A stretch of 60,539 nt of DNA, taken from the IMG/VR virus record IMGVR_UViG_3300034082_002911, positions 1 to 60,539 of that record; one strand, given 5' to 3'. This DNA comes from a virus. Position numbers and translations under genes: made by a program. This document shows positions 42,768 to 52,321 of this stretch, one piece after another (within the stretch, counting starts at the first letter, position 1; each line of letters starts with the position of its first letter). Below the pieces are notes generated by a model. The model worked only from the letters and a program-made list of their open reading frames with translations, searched no databases and was not told the origin of the DNA.

Positions 42768-43598
42768 ATGAAAGGACAACTTAGAGAAGGATTTAAAGAA
42801 GAAGGAACTCCAGACATGAAATATTACGCGTTTGATTGGGATGACAATATTGTCCACATGCCAACCAAAATAATAGTAAAAACTGAAGACGGAGACGAAA
42901 TTGGTATGAATACTAATGATTTTGCAAAACATAGGGAGAAAATTGGGAAAAAAAATTTTAAATATAATGGAGAAATTATTGTTGGGTTTGGTAAAAATCC
43001 ATTTAAAAATTTTCGAACCGAAGGTGATAAAGATTTTTTAGTTGACGCTATGATGGCAAATGTTGGACCAGCTTTCGATGATTTTAAAGAGGCAATTAAT
43101 AATGGTTCAATTTTTTCAATAATTACTGCAAGAGGTCATAACCCAAATATTTTAAAACAAGCTGTTTATAATTATATTATCAACGGATTTAATGGGATTG
43201 ATAAAAATCAACTAGTTAAAAACCTTAAAAAATATAGGACGTTTGTCGGTGAAAATGATATAAGTGATGATGAATTAATTAAGTCGTATTTGAACCTAAA
43301 TAAGTACTATCCAGTGTCTTTTGGTGATGAGTCAGGTGCGGTTAATCCTGAAGAGGCTAAAGTTCGTGATATGGAAAAATTTGTTTCCTACATTAGAAAA
43401 ATGGCTAATAAGTTAAATAAAAGAGCGTTTATTAAAAACGATATATCAAATAACTTTATACCAGAGCAACCAACTATTGGATTTTCAGATGACGACATTA
43501 AAAATGTAGAAGTAATGAATAAACATTTTATAAATAAACCAAATAACATAATTAAGACTTATTCTACTGCTAGTGGCATTAAAAATAAATATAACTAG
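42768..43598 (+). CDS. HAD-like hydrolase in tail gene cluster
   Basis: 276 residues. The HAD motif I is YYAFDWDDNIV (nucleophile D23, acid D25), motif II is IFSIITARGH, and an acidic stretch ISFGDESG-like (VSFGDESGAVNP) is motif IV. HAD proteins are phosphatases or related phosphotransferases. It has a long insertion between motifs I and II and a C-terminal extension from about 215. It lies between sheath and tube genes, where T4 has no enzyme; the substrate and whether it enters the virion are unknown. An in-frame ATG at the MKYYAF stretch (residue 17) is another possible start. Confidence 0.75.
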   Translation: MKGQLREGFKEEGTPDMKYYAFDWDDNIVHMPTKIIVKTEDGDEIGMNTNDFAKHREKIGKKNFKYNGEIIVGFGKNPFKNFRTEGDKDFLVDAMMANVGPAFDDFKEAINNGSIFSIITARGHNPNILKQAVYNYIINGFNGIDKNQLVKNLKKYRTFVGENDISDDELIKSYLNLNKYYPVSFGDESGAVNPEEAKVRDMEKFVSYIRKMANKLNKRAFIKNDISNNFIPEQPTIGFSDDDIKNVEVMNKHFINKPNNIIKTYSTASGIKNKYN

Positions 43599-43650
43599 AT
43601 TATAATTTTGATAAAATAAAAGTAAATAGAAAAAAATTTTAACAAGGATA

Positions 43651-43658
43651 TATTTATA
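43651..43658 (+). promoter_or_regulatory. TATTTATA octamer upstream of tail tube gene
   Basis: It is 42 bp before the tube ATG at 43701, in a 102-bp A/T-rich gap. No terminator is seen in that gap. Confidence 0.45.
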
Positions 43659-43700
43659 CATATAGAATATAAACAACTAAAACAAAAAAAATAAAATAAC

Positions 43701-44189
43701 ATGGCTGATTTATTAATGAAAATGCCGATACCTTATGAACCAAAACGACAAAATCGTTTTATTTTAAGGTTTCCATCAAGTTTAGGTATTAACGAATGGT
43801 TTGTTGAAAGTGCTTCAAGACCATCAATTAAAATTGGAGCAACTGAAATACAATTCTTAAACACATCAACATTTGTTGCGGGTAGATTTAATTGGGACCC
43901 AATTAGTGTTAAGTTTCGTGACCCTATTGGTCCATCAGCCGCTCAAGCACTTATGGAGTGGGTTCGTTTACACGCTGAATCCGTGACAGGTCGTATGGGT
44001 TATGCTGCGGGATACAAAAAAGACATTGACCTTGAAATGTTGGACCCAACAGGAGTTGTTGTTGAAAAATGGATTCTTTACGGGACATTCTTAACTGATG
44101 TAAATTTTGGAGCCTTATCTTATAGTCAAGATGCTTTAGCCGAAATTACAGCTTCTTTAAGAATGGATAGATGTGTGTTGGTTTATTAA
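43701..44189 (+). CDS. Tail tube protein, gp19-like
   Basis: 162 residues, the size of T4 gp19 (163). It shows FEVKFPSSL-like opening (NRFILRFPSSLGI), the WFVESASRPSIKIG strand-loop, VKFRDPIGPSAAQALMEWVRLHAES and a final SLRMDRCVLVY, all typical of the T4 tube fold that stacks as hexameric rings inside the sheath. It is followed by a strong terminator, which fits the need for many copies. The adjacent hub gene lies beyond that terminator. Confidence 0.93.
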   Translation: MADLLMKMPIPYEPKRQNRFILRFPSSLGINEWFVESASRPSIKIGATEIQFLNTSTFVAGRFNWDPISVKFRDPIGPSAAQALMEWVRLHAESVTGRMGYAAGYKKDIDLEMLDPTGVVVEKWILYGTFLTDVNFGALSYSQDALAEITASLRMDRCVLVY

Positions 44190-44269
44190 TAATACAATAC
44201 TTCTATTCATTTACTATAAATCATAATTAAATAAGAATTATGTTTATAATTAAAAAAATCTAATTATAT

Positions 44270-44307
44270 TTAACCGTAAAGACAATAAACTTTACGGTTA
44301 ATTTTTT
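44270..44307 (+). terminator. Rho-independent terminator abutting the next start codon
   Basis: An 11-bp stem, TTAACCGTAAA (44270-44280) with TTTACGGTTAA (44291-44301), has a 10-nt loop and is followed by TTTTTT (44302-44307). The ATG of the next gene is at 44310, so the terminator occupies that gene's whole ribosome-loading region. Confidence 0.88.
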
Positions 44308-44309
44308 AT

Positions 44310-45053
44310 ATGGATACTCAATCAATGGACTACGGTCAAGAAAACTTCACATTACCACATGATGTGGTACAATTACCTTCACAAGGAATTTTTTATAAAA
44401 ATAAAAAAAAATCAATTAAAGTTGGTTATCTTACCGCCTCAGATGAAAACATTTTAATGGGTGGTGCAAATGATTTAACGATGACTTTATTACGAGCAAA
44501 AATTTACGAACCTGATATTAAAGTTGAGGAATTACTTGAAGGTGATGTTGAAGCAATCCTAATATTTTTAAGAAATACAGGATTTGGACCTGAAATAACA
44601 TTAAATGTTACTGACCCTGTAACTAAAAAACCATTTAAATCAAACGTATTATTAGACCAATTAAATATTATTAATGGTCAACAACCAAATGAGGATGGTT
44701 CATTTACAACTCTTTTACCAAAATCACAATCTACAATTAAACTTAAACCATTAAGTTACGGTGAAATTATTGAGATTGGTAAATTAGCAGAAACATACCC
44801 TCAAGGTAGGGTTGTTCCAAAGGTAACTTGGAGAATGCAAAAAGAAATTATTGAAGTTGACGGGTCAACCGATAAAGCATCAATTGCAAAGTTTGTTGAG
44901 TCGATGCCAATTTCAGACTCAAAGTTCATAAGAAAATTTATGAATGAAAATGAACCAAGATTAGATATGACTAAAACAATTATAGCCCCGTCAGGAGAAA
45001 AGCTAACAGTGAATGTTGGTTTTGGGGTTGACTTTTTTCTCCCTTTCTTCTGA
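44310..45053 (+). CDS. T4-type baseplate hub protein (gp26/gp51 family), frame 0 part
   Basis: 247 residues in this frame. VVQLPSQGIFYKNKKKSIKVGYLTASDENIL near residues 19-50 is the typical start of the T4 baseplate hub family, followed by VEELLEGDVEAILIFLRNTGFG and a helical C-terminal half (SIAKFVESMPISDSKFIRKFM). The frame ends at 45051-45053 right after a T6 run, while the C-terminal segment expected of the family (a helical M-P-x-x-x-R-x-F/Y motif) follows in another frame. It lies behind a strong terminator with no visible promoter of its own. Confidence 0.75.
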   Translation: MDTQSMDYGQENFTLPHDVVQLPSQGIFYKNKKKSIKVGYLTASDENILMGGANDLTMTLLRAKIYEPDIKVEELLEGDVEAILIFLRNTGFGPEITLNVTDPVTKKPFKSNVLLDQLNIINGQQPNEDGSFTTLLPKSQSTIKLKPLSYGEIIEIGKLAETYPQGRVVPKVTWRMQKEIIEVDGSTDKASIAKFVESMPISDSKFIRKFMNENEPRLDMTKTIIAPSGEKLTVNVGFGVDFFLPFF

Positions 45054-45192
45054 TTATAGAAAAGTTCAAATCGACGAATTTTATTATTTAACAACACTAA
45101 TGAAGATTTCTTATCAAGATTTTGAAAGAATGCCCTTGTTTGTAAGAAAATACTTACTAGATAAGTGGATAGAAGATAACCAAAAAACTTAA
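45013..45192 (+). CDS. +1-frame C-terminal segment of the baseplate hub protein
   Basis: From the T6 run (45033-45038) the +1 frame stays open to TAA 45190-45192 and encodes S-L-S-S-D-Y-R-K-V-Q-I-D-E-F-Y-Y-L-T-T, then KISYQDFERMPLFVRKYLLD. The M-P-L-F-V-R-K-Y motif and a helix before it are as in the C-terminal ends of T4-like hub proteins. Joining it to the upstream frame takes a +1 or -2 shift at T6CT. Otherwise an independent start at ATG 45013 gives 59 residues. It could be a programmed frameshift, a small overlapping gene, or a base-call error in the homopolymer. Confidence 0.55.
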   Translation: MLVLGLTFFSLSSDYRKVQIDEFYYLTTLMKISYQDFERMPLFVRKYLLDKWIEDNQKT

Positions 45193-45208
45193 AAAAAAAT
45201 TTTTAATC

Positions 45209-45216
45209 TATTTATA
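45209..45216 (+). promoter_or_regulatory. TATTTATA octamer upstream of the tape measure gene
   Basis: It is 75 bp before the ATG at 45292. The rest of the 99-bp gap is A-rich with no hairpin of note. Confidence 0.4.
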
Positions 45217-45291
45217 TTTAAGAAGTAAACCAATCTTTGTTGGTTTGTCAGTTCACACGTAAACTAAAAAAAAATATAACAAAAAAAATAG

Positions 45292-47169
45292 ATGGCAGCA
45301 GGAGATGGCAAAGGTTCTGTAGATGACCTTAAAAACAGTATTGAAAGTTTAAAGTCTCCAATTGACAAAATTATTGACGCTATAGGCAGCATGTATGATG
45401 AGGCCAATACGCTTAATCACGCATTTTTAGAAGGTAGAACCAGAATGGATGAAATGGCCGATGCCGTTTCAAAATCTGCTGCAGGAGTTATTCGTTTAGG
45501 TGGTTCAATAACTGATGTTGGTACAACTATGCAAAATATTGCCGCAGGGTCAAAACGAAATGTTATTGCGACTGAAGAACAAGTTAAAAAATTATTTGCA
45601 GCATCTAGTGTATTAGGAACTAGTTCAGAGACTTTAGTTAATAATTTTGCGGAAGTTGGGTATGAAACTTCTCAAATTGGTGTTAATTTAGAAGGTTCTA
45701 TTCAATATATTCAAAGTCTTGGTTTAAATGCGAAAGATGTTATGGGCGATGTTAATACTAACATGAAGAACATGAATAAATACAATTTTGCAGATGGTGT
45801 TGTTGGGTTGGCTAAAATGGCGGCACAAGCGTCAATGTTACGGTTTGATATGTCAGAGACCTTTAGTTTTGCAGAAAAAGTAATGAACCCTGAACAGGCA
45901 ATTAATATGGCGGCAGGACTCCAAAGGTTAGGTCTTGCTGTTGGTCAATTAGGTGACCCATTTGCATTAATGAATGATGCAATCAATGACCCAGGAGCAT
46001 TACAAGATAGTTTAATTAAGGCAACAAAACAGTTTGTTCAATTTGATGAAAAAACAAAATCATTTAAAATAAACCCACAAGGAATGTTAACTTTGAGGGA
46101 AATGGCAACAGAAACTGGAATTTCTTATGATAATTTAGCAAAAAGTGCTTTAGCTGCTGTAGATTTAGATAAAAGACTTTCGTTCATTAATCCAGCGTTA
46201 AATTTTGACAAACCTGAAGATAAAGAATTGTTGGCAAATATGGCAACAATGGGAGAGGGTGGAGAATACATTGTACAACTTAAAAATGATAAGACGGGGG
46301 AAGTTGATAAAATTAAGTTAAGTGAAATTACAAATGAAGAACTTAAAGCTTTAAGAAAACAACAAGATGAAAAACCTAAGACCTTAGAAGAAATTCAAAT
46401 AAGTCAGTTGGATGTATTAAAAAATATTCAGTTTGCAGTTGAAGGAGCTGCCGCCAAAGGAACTTATGGTGTTGCCGGTGCATCCGTTATACGAGGTAAT
46501 ATTGTTGGAGCGGAAAGAATAACAAATGCCCTTACAAATTCTGTCGATAAAAATGTTCCTGAAAGTGCGGAAATAACTGACAAAATTAATAAAGCGGTAG
46601 ATAAAATGAGTGGGTTATTTGTTGCAAAAGACGCAGGTAAACTAACTAACGATGAATTTGCAAAACAATTAGAAACCCTCCAAAGTACTATAGTAAATGA
46701 TGCAAATAGTTTAGGTGAAAAAGGAATTGAAGCGTTTAAAAATATTCTTTCTGATGCAAATAAAAAAGTAACAGGTAGCAGTGGTATTGAAAAAGAATTT
46801 AAAAAGTTTGCTTCTGAGATTTTAACCGCAACAGGGTCTCCACTAAGTGAATCAAAAAAAACTGAAACAAAAATAAAAGAAGATAACAAGGATGTACAAG
46901 TATTAGGTCTATCAGATGTTGTAGGAAAAAAAACAAACCCAATTAAGGAAAATTTAAACAATAAAGGTTCAAGTAGTCAAAATTTAAATACCAATAGTAA
47001 AGTTGATTTTGGAGAATTTAAAATCACAATTCAAACACCACCAGGAACAACTTTAACTCAACAACAATTAAATGATATATTCAATAACGATAAATTTAAA
47101 CAATATGTTGTTAACCTTACAAAACAAAATTCTTCGGAAAATAAAGGGTCTGGGGTTTTATCATACTAA
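45292..47169 (+). CDS. Tail tape measure protein
   Basis: 625 residues, mostly long helices with Ala/Gly-rich hydrophobic patches (EEQVKKLFAASSVLGTSSETLVNNFAEVGYETSQIG; MAAQASMLRFDMSETFSFAEKVMNPEQAINMAAGL), as in phage tape measure proteins that set tail length and enter the cell. The C-terminal third is polar and ends in a small beta part (EFKITIQTPPGTTLTQQQL). T4 gp29 is 590 residues, so the tail would be of T4-like length. It lies between the hub gene and the large baseplate genes, the expected place. No lysozyme or protease domain is visible. Confidence 0.68.
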   Translation: MAAGDGKGSVDDLKNSIESLKSPIDKIIDAIGSMYDEANTLNHAFLEGRTRMDEMADAVSKSAAGVIRLGGSITDVGTTMQNIAAGSKRNVIATEEQVKKLFAASSVLGTSSETLVNNFAEVGYETSQIGVNLEGSIQYIQSLGLNAKDVMGDVNTNMKNMNKYNFADGVVGLAKMAAQASMLRFDMSETFSFAEKVMNPEQAINMAAGLQRLGLAVGQLGDPFALMNDAINDPGALQDSLIKATKQFVQFDEKTKSFKINPQGMLTLREMATETGISYDNLAKSALAAVDLDKRLSFINPALNFDKPEDKELLANMATMGEGGEYIVQLKNDKTGEVDKIKLSEITNEELKALRKQQDEKPKTLEEIQISQLDVLKNIQFAVEGAAAKGTYGVAGASVIRGNIVGAERITNALTNSVDKNVPESAEITDKINKAVDKMSGLFVAKDAGKLTNDEFAKQLETLQSTIVNDANSLGEKGIEAFKNILSDANKKVTGSSGIEKEFKKFASEILTATGSPLSESKKTETKIKEDNKDVQVLGLSDVVGKKTNPIKENLNNKGSSSQNLNTNSKVDFGEFKITIQTPPGTTLTQQQLNDIFNNDKFKQYVVNLTKQNSSENKGSGVLSY

Positions 47170-47211
47170 TCAGAAAACATTTAATTAACAATTAAAAAAT
47201 ACAAACTAACC

Positions 47212-47219
47212 TATTTATA
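47212..47219 (+). promoter_or_regulatory. TATTTATA octamer upstream of large baseplate gene
   Basis: It is 14 bp before the chosen ATG at 47234 (TTG at 47231 is an in-frame alternative). The 64-bp gap has no terminator. Confidence 0.45.
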
Positions 47220-47233
47220 TAATAAAGATATTG

Positions 47234-50200
47234 ATGGGTAGCCCGTTAGATTTTGTAAATAGTGAAGGATTTAGACAAAAATTAATTCCTAGAAATTTAG
47301 CTCCATATGCTAAATCACCTAGTCCTGCCACCCCACCTATTAATTTTGAGGTTATTCAATCAAATTATTCTGTTGTTGATAGTCCCGATTATTTAATTGA
47401 TACCCCATATTTTGCCAATTCAAGTTATCCACTTAACAAGTGGGGGGCTGAAGGAGGATATCACCAAGCTCCCGATGTTAGTGGAAATTTAAATACCCTT
47501 TCAAATCAAGGAGAATATGGGCCAGGACAACAAGATGCTCATATTGTTGATTCCGGATTTGCCGCAACTCAAATATGGAGACCGTTAAATGGGTACTCAA
47601 GTAATAATAATTTTGACGCTGGAGAGGCAATAACAGCCTTAAACACTTTTTTACCTGACCAAAGACAATCAAATGGACAACCTTATTTTAAATTTGTTCC
47701 TTCGTCCTATCGACCACTCTCAATCTTATTAGATAATGACCCACAAGGTAGTAATGGTTTATTGAGTGATGACTCATTTATTGCTAGATTAGGGGCAAAA
47801 ACTTTAAAAAAAGAATTTGAAGACCGTATTGGTCGAGAACTATTAAGACAAACTCTTGGACATGCTAACATATTAAATATTAATAGTGGTAGTAACCTTG
47901 TTAATATCTTAAGTGGTCAAATACCCTTAATAGAACCAAACTATACAATTACCGTATCGTCAAATCCATTAGCGGTTGCCGCAAATTTTGCCGTTAGTCT
48001 TGGTGGAGTTACCGCACCATTTTCAATAATACCGGGTTCTTATTTTGACACTAGTATAAATCCACCGCAACCAACAACAATAGCACAATCTTTGTTAGCA
48101 AATCCAATTGCTGCGGTAGGTAATTTTGTTAGTAACTTATTAGGTGCAAATAAAACAGGAACTCAAATATTTTACAACAATACAGGTGCAGGTCAAAAAT
48201 CTATTTTATGGAAAAACCTTAATTTTAATAAGTTTAAACCAAATTATGATAAGAGTTTATTAGATACTTTAGGTGGTGCACTCGTTGGAACTAGTACAAA
48301 CACTTCAAATTTTTATGTTGGAAGTACATCTTCAGACCCATCAAGAGTATTTTCACCATCAGGGGCACTACCAAATGATGCATTTGGTAATGAACAACAA
48401 GACCCTGTTTATGGCCCATCTGAGTTAGCTCAATTGTATGAAGGTCCAAGTAACGAAATTCGTTTAGGCGCTAACGGACCAACATATAGTAATGGAGGAG
48501 GTATTGAAGGTGGATTTACTTGGGTGTCACCAAAATATAAAGATAATGCGGGTAAACATGTTGGTGTTGGTGGAGAAGTAACAAATCAAGATTCTGATTT
48601 TAAACCATCATCTTATAATTCAACCCAATCAACTGAAAGGACTTTTAAAGAAGGTTCTATACTTGATAAGACACAAAGAATTATTGATAGCCAACCACAA
48701 GGTGGTAAAAGATTACAACATGCTGGTAATGCGATTGACCAAGTTAGTAAAGTATTCAATGATGGATATAAAGAAATGACTAAAGGTTCAAGAGTTTTAT
48801 CATATGTTGGAGCAATTGGACAAGAAGTTGGAACTGAATATTGTAGAGTATTTACAAAAGATACTCCATACCTTCAGTATAATGACCTTCAAAAAACAGA
48901 CGGTATTACAACTGAAGGAAGACGATTTTCTTATTCTGTGTTAGATAAGACATATAATCTTAACATTGCACCTAACAAACAAGAAGGGGGTAAAGACTCA
49001 ACAAATATTATTGGTTCACTAAATAACGCTTATGCTAAAAAATATATGTTTTCATTAGAGAACTTGGCGTGGGCAACATCAAACAGTCCAGGTCTTGCGG
49101 TTTCTGACTTAGCGGTATGTGAACGAGGGCCTAATGGAGGTAGAGTTATGTGGTTTCCACCATATAATTTAGTATTTAGTGAGTCAGTCCAAGCAAGTTG
49201 GCAATCAAATGATTTTATTGGAAGACCTGAACCAATTTATACTTATAAAAATACAAGTAGAACCGGTAGTTTAACTTGGGATATTGTTGTCGACCACCCA
49301 TCTGTGTTAAACATTATTGTTAATAAAGTTATGGCCAATGAAACCAACAAAACAAGAATTGATAGTATCTTGGATTCATTCTTTGCCGGATGTAGAAAAT
49401 ACGATTTATATGAATTGGCTAAAAAATATGCAACAATAAATCCAAATGATTTATTTCAAATGCAACAATCAATTACATCTAAAGAAATTACAAAAGAACA
49501 GATGGAATATGTTGTTAGTACAATTACTGTAGAGAGTCCAATTGCTAGTAGTAATGGTGGTGGGGCAACTAGTGCTAGTACTCCAATTATTGGGAATACC
49601 GAATATTTTATGAACAAATATAATCAAATTGGATTTTATTTTGGTAATGATTATCCTAAACCAGATACCTCACCAAATTATACCGAAGAATACAATAGAT
49701 ACACAAGTGCAACAAACAAAGATTTATATGCTAGCAAATCAAACGGAGCTCAGTTAACCCAAACTTTTGATACAATGGTAACACCAAACTATGAAATTGC
49801 TAAACAAATGGCGATTGATGTTGCAGAACAAATTAAAAATAGTGAGGCTGGCACAGTAACAATTAGAATTAATTCAAGTTGTTCCGCTCCTGCAACTGTT
49901 GGTTATAACGCTCAGTTATCGGTTAGAAGAATTAATTCAGTTATTAAATTTTTTGAAGAAAATCCGGCAACAAAAGATTATATTGCACAAAAAAGATTAA
50001 TGGTGGTCGCTGGAACCGCAAGTGGTGAAGTAACAAGTTCAACCCCAATGGTCTCAAGCACCAATGTTGCACCATACACTTTACCATTTTCACCTGGAAA
50101 TTCTGTAAACTGTACTGATACAAATCTAAATGCGGCGGGCGGAGACACAATGTCATCAACCGCAGTTTTTACATCAAATGCTATGGCTTGTAGGAGAGCA

Positions 50201-52321
50201 TTTATTGCTGATATAAGTTCAACTCTAACCGCTCCTCCACCTGCCCCTCCAATAATTGTTGAGAATCCAAGAGAAACAAGAACAGTTGTTACCGGTAATG
50301 TTGTAACAACAAAAGAAAAAGTTAATAGTGTGGAAAATGTTCCAGTTCAAAAAGATAATATTAGTAAAAGAGTGTTAAGAGCATTACTATCTGAATGTGA
50401 TTATTTTGAAGTTATGAAAGAAGAAACCCCTATGCTTTATGACAATCTTAAAGATAAATTAAAATTTTTTCAACCGGCATTTCATTCAACAACACCTGAA
50501 GGTCTTAATACAAGGTTAACTTTTTTACAACAATGTATGAGACCTGGTGATACAATACCCGTAGTTAAAGGTGATGACTCAGGGGGTAAACCAATCTTAG
50601 AATATAATAATGCTACCAATACGGCTTTTGGGGCGCCACCAGTACTAGTATTAAGGGTTGGTGATTTTTATAACACTAAGATTATACCAACAAGTTTAAG
50701 TCTTGCATATGAAAATTTAGACATTAATCCTGAAGGTATTGGTATTCAACCTATGATTGCAAAAGTAACAATGGCATTTAATTTTGTTGGTGGTAGCGGA
50801 TTAAAAGAATCCGTAGATAAACTACAAAATGCTTTAACGTTTAATTATTATGCTAACACTGAAATTTATGATGATAGAGCGGATTCAACAGATTCAAGTT
50901 ATAAAGTCATTGACAAAGAATTTATACAATCGTCGGCTTTAAGTAACGTTCCACCACCAACAATTAATGACGCTAAACCTAATGACGCATTAAGTAATGA
51001 ATCAACTATTGGTACTATTATAACAAATAATATTAGTGAATCGGGACAAACGGGTAATATTACTTATCAAACATTTATGGATAAGCTTGTGGGTGAAACT
51101 CAAAACTATTTTAATACTGTTGTTAGTAAAAATAAAGAAGTGACAACTCAATATAATAATGCACTACGACAACAATGGATGTTAGAAAGAAATTATACTA
51201 AAGGTGATATGACTGTTGGTGCTGGGGATGGTATCTATACGGAGAAAAAGGTTGATTTATTTGGTAAACCATATAATTTTGGTAAAAGAATTGATGAAAT
51301 ATTCTCAGATTTAATTAAGGAAATTACATCAGACAACGACCCATTCATCCAATTTATAAGCAACCCTTCTAAAAATTTCTCATCAAGATTAATTAAACAA
51401 GTTAAAGAAAATTATGTTAATGTTGTTAATACTAAAAAGGGGTCATATCAAAACGCGTTAACAACTATTATTCAAACTATTGTTGGTACTCAGCAAAATT
51501 ATATTGGATATCTGGCCAGAGCAAATACAGTCCTTTATAAATCTATTCCTACTATTTCAGGAACTGACGGCTCACAACAAAAAAATGGTAATGTTAGGTC
51601 GTTTATATTGTTTCCAACAACTGAGGTTAATTCAAGTTCACAAGGTTCAACTGATACATTATCGGAGTTTTTAATTGATGTCACAAAAATTAGTGACAAT
51701 ATTAAAGAATTTAATGGTATAGTTTCCAATGAAACTAATTTTCAATTTTCAGGTATAAATTATAAAGGTACTTTAGTTTTTCCGGTAGATACTCCTTATA
51801 AATTTCCTGGAAACGAAAAAGTTTTTGTACCTTTTAGTACAAATCAATCATACATTAATTTAAGTCCTACTTCAACATTTCAAAATACAACATTTAAAAT
51901 GGTTTACATGATTATTTCTGATGATGTTGTTGACGCAAAAAAATATGAAACTTTTAAAACTGCAATGATTGGTAATATACTTGGTAACGCTGGAATTATT
52001 GGAAACGGTGCAGATAATTTAAGTGAAGTTTTTGATGCTTATTGGGATAAAATAGCAAAACCATTATTTATTGAAGAAAATAAAATAACTGAAGGATTTA
52101 TTTCATATATGGAAAAAGAAAAATTAGAACCCTTTTTGAAATATACACCATTCCCAAGTAAAAAAAGAATTTTTACTTATACAACGGAAGGTGCCGGAAG
52201 TGATGGGCAAGTTAAACTAATAAAATCATTAGGAGCAACACAAAACCAAAATACAAATAATCAAACATGGAACGACGTTGATGGTGCGTCGTTATTCATA
52301 TCAAAAGTAAACTTTAATTAA
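47234..52321 (+). CDS. Large baseplate protein with OmpA-like domain
   Basis: 1695 residues from the ATG (a TTG one codon earlier is possible). Recognisable parts are: a central region with RPEPIYTYKNTSRTGSLTWDIVVDHPSVLNIIV (about 675-705), the pattern used in phage baseplate or hub proteins (F-I-G-R-x-E-P-x-Y-x-Y); an OmpA-like peptidoglycan-binding domain (about 850-925: YEIAKQMAIDVAEQI, VTIRINSSCSAP, YNAQLSVRRINSVIKFF); and a second beta region with RVGDFYNTKIIPTSLSLAYENLDINPEGIGIQP (about 1135-1167). The rest is unassigned. A TATTTATA octamer precedes it. Its stop TAA shares a base with the next ATG. Confidence 0.72.
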   Translation: MGSPLDFVNSEGFRQKLIPRNLAPYAKSPSPATPPINFEVIQSNYSVVDSPDYLIDTPYFANSSYPLNKWGAEGGYHQAPDVSGNLNTLSNQGEYGPGQQDAHIVDSGFAATQIWRPLNGYSSNNNFDAGEAITALNTFLPDQRQSNGQPYFKFVPSSYRPLSILLDNDPQGSNGLLSDDSFIARLGAKTLKKEFEDRIGRELLRQTLGHANILNINSGSNLVNILSGQIPLIEPNYTITVSSNPLAVAANFAVSLGGVTAPFSIIPGSYFDTSINPPQPTTIAQSLLANPIAAVGNFVSNLLGANKTGTQIFYNNTGAGQKSILWKNLNFNKFKPNYDKSLLDTLGGALVGTSTNTSNFYVGSTSSDPSRVFSPSGALPNDAFGNEQQDPVYGPSELAQLYEGPSNEIRLGANGPTYSNGGGIEGGFTWVSPKYKDNAGKHVGVGGEVTNQDSDFKPSSYNSTQSTERTFKEGSILDKTQRIIDSQPQGGKRLQHAGNAIDQVSKVFNDGYKEMTKGSRVLSYVGAIGQEVGTEYCRVFTKDTPYLQYNDLQKTDGITTEGRRFSYSVLDKTYNLNIAPNKQEGGKDSTNIIGSLNNAYAKKYMFSLENLAWATSNSPGLAVSDLAVCERGPNGGRVMWFPPYNLVFSESVQASWQSNDFIGRPEPIYTYKNTSRTGSLTWDIVVDHPSVLNIIVNKVMANETNKTRIDSILDSFFAGCRKYDLYELAKKYATINPNDLFQMQQSITSKEITKEQMEYVVSTITVESPIASSNGGGATSASTPIIGNTEYFMNKYNQIGFYFGNDYPKPDTSPNYTEEYNRYTSATNKDLYASKSNGAQLTQTFDTMVTPNYEIAKQMAIDVAEQIKNSEAGTVTIRINSSCSAPATVGYNAQLSVRRINSVIKFFEENPATKDYIAQKRLMVVAGTASGEVTSSTPMVSSTNVAPYTLPFSPGNSVNCTDTNLNAAGGDTMSSTAVFTSNAMACRRAFIADISSTLTAPPPAPPIIVENPRETRTVVTGNVVTTKEKVNSVENVPVQKDNISKRVLRALLSECDYFEVMKEETPMLYDNLKDKLKFFQPAFHSTTPEGLNTRLTFLQQCMRPGDTIPVVKGDDSGGKPILEYNNATNTAFGAPPVLVLRVGDFYNTKIIPTSLSLAYENLDINPEGIGIQPMIAKVTMAFNFVGGSGLKESVDKLQNALTFNYYANTEIYDDRADSTDSSYKVIDKEFIQSSALSNVPPPTINDAKPNDALSNESTIGTIITNNISESGQTGNITYQTFMDKLVGETQNYFNTVVSKNKEVTTQYNNALRQQWMLERNYTKGDMTVGAGDGIYTEKKVDLFGKPYNFGKRIDEIFSDLIKEITSDNDPFIQFISNPSKNFSSRLIKQVKENYVNVVNTKKGSYQNALTTIIQTIVGTQQNYIGYLARANTVLYKSIPTISGTDGSQQKNGNVRSFILFPTTEVNSSSQGSTDTLSEFLIDVTKISDNIKEFNGIVSNETNFQFSGINYKGTLVFPVDTPYKFPGNEKVFVPFSTNQSYINLSPTSTFQNTTFKMVYMIISDDVVDAKKYETFKTAMIGNILGNAGIIGNGADNLSEVFDAYWDKIAKPLFIEENKITEGFISYMEKEKLEPFLKYTPFPSKKRIFTYTTEGAGSDGQVKLIKSLGATQNQNTNNQTWNDVDGASLFISKVNFN

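Noticed and set aside
43485-43676. Minus-strand 63-codon frame rich in Phe/Tyr/Ile
   Set aside because: It is antisense to the end of the HAD-like gene and the A/T-rich gap before the tube gene; the composition is that of reverse A/T-rich coding DNA, not of a membrane protein.
46464-46961. Minus-strand 165-codon frame inside the tape measure gene
   Set aside because: Antisense of a helical, Ala/Glu/Lys-rich gene, which often leaves long open reverse frames; no start context.
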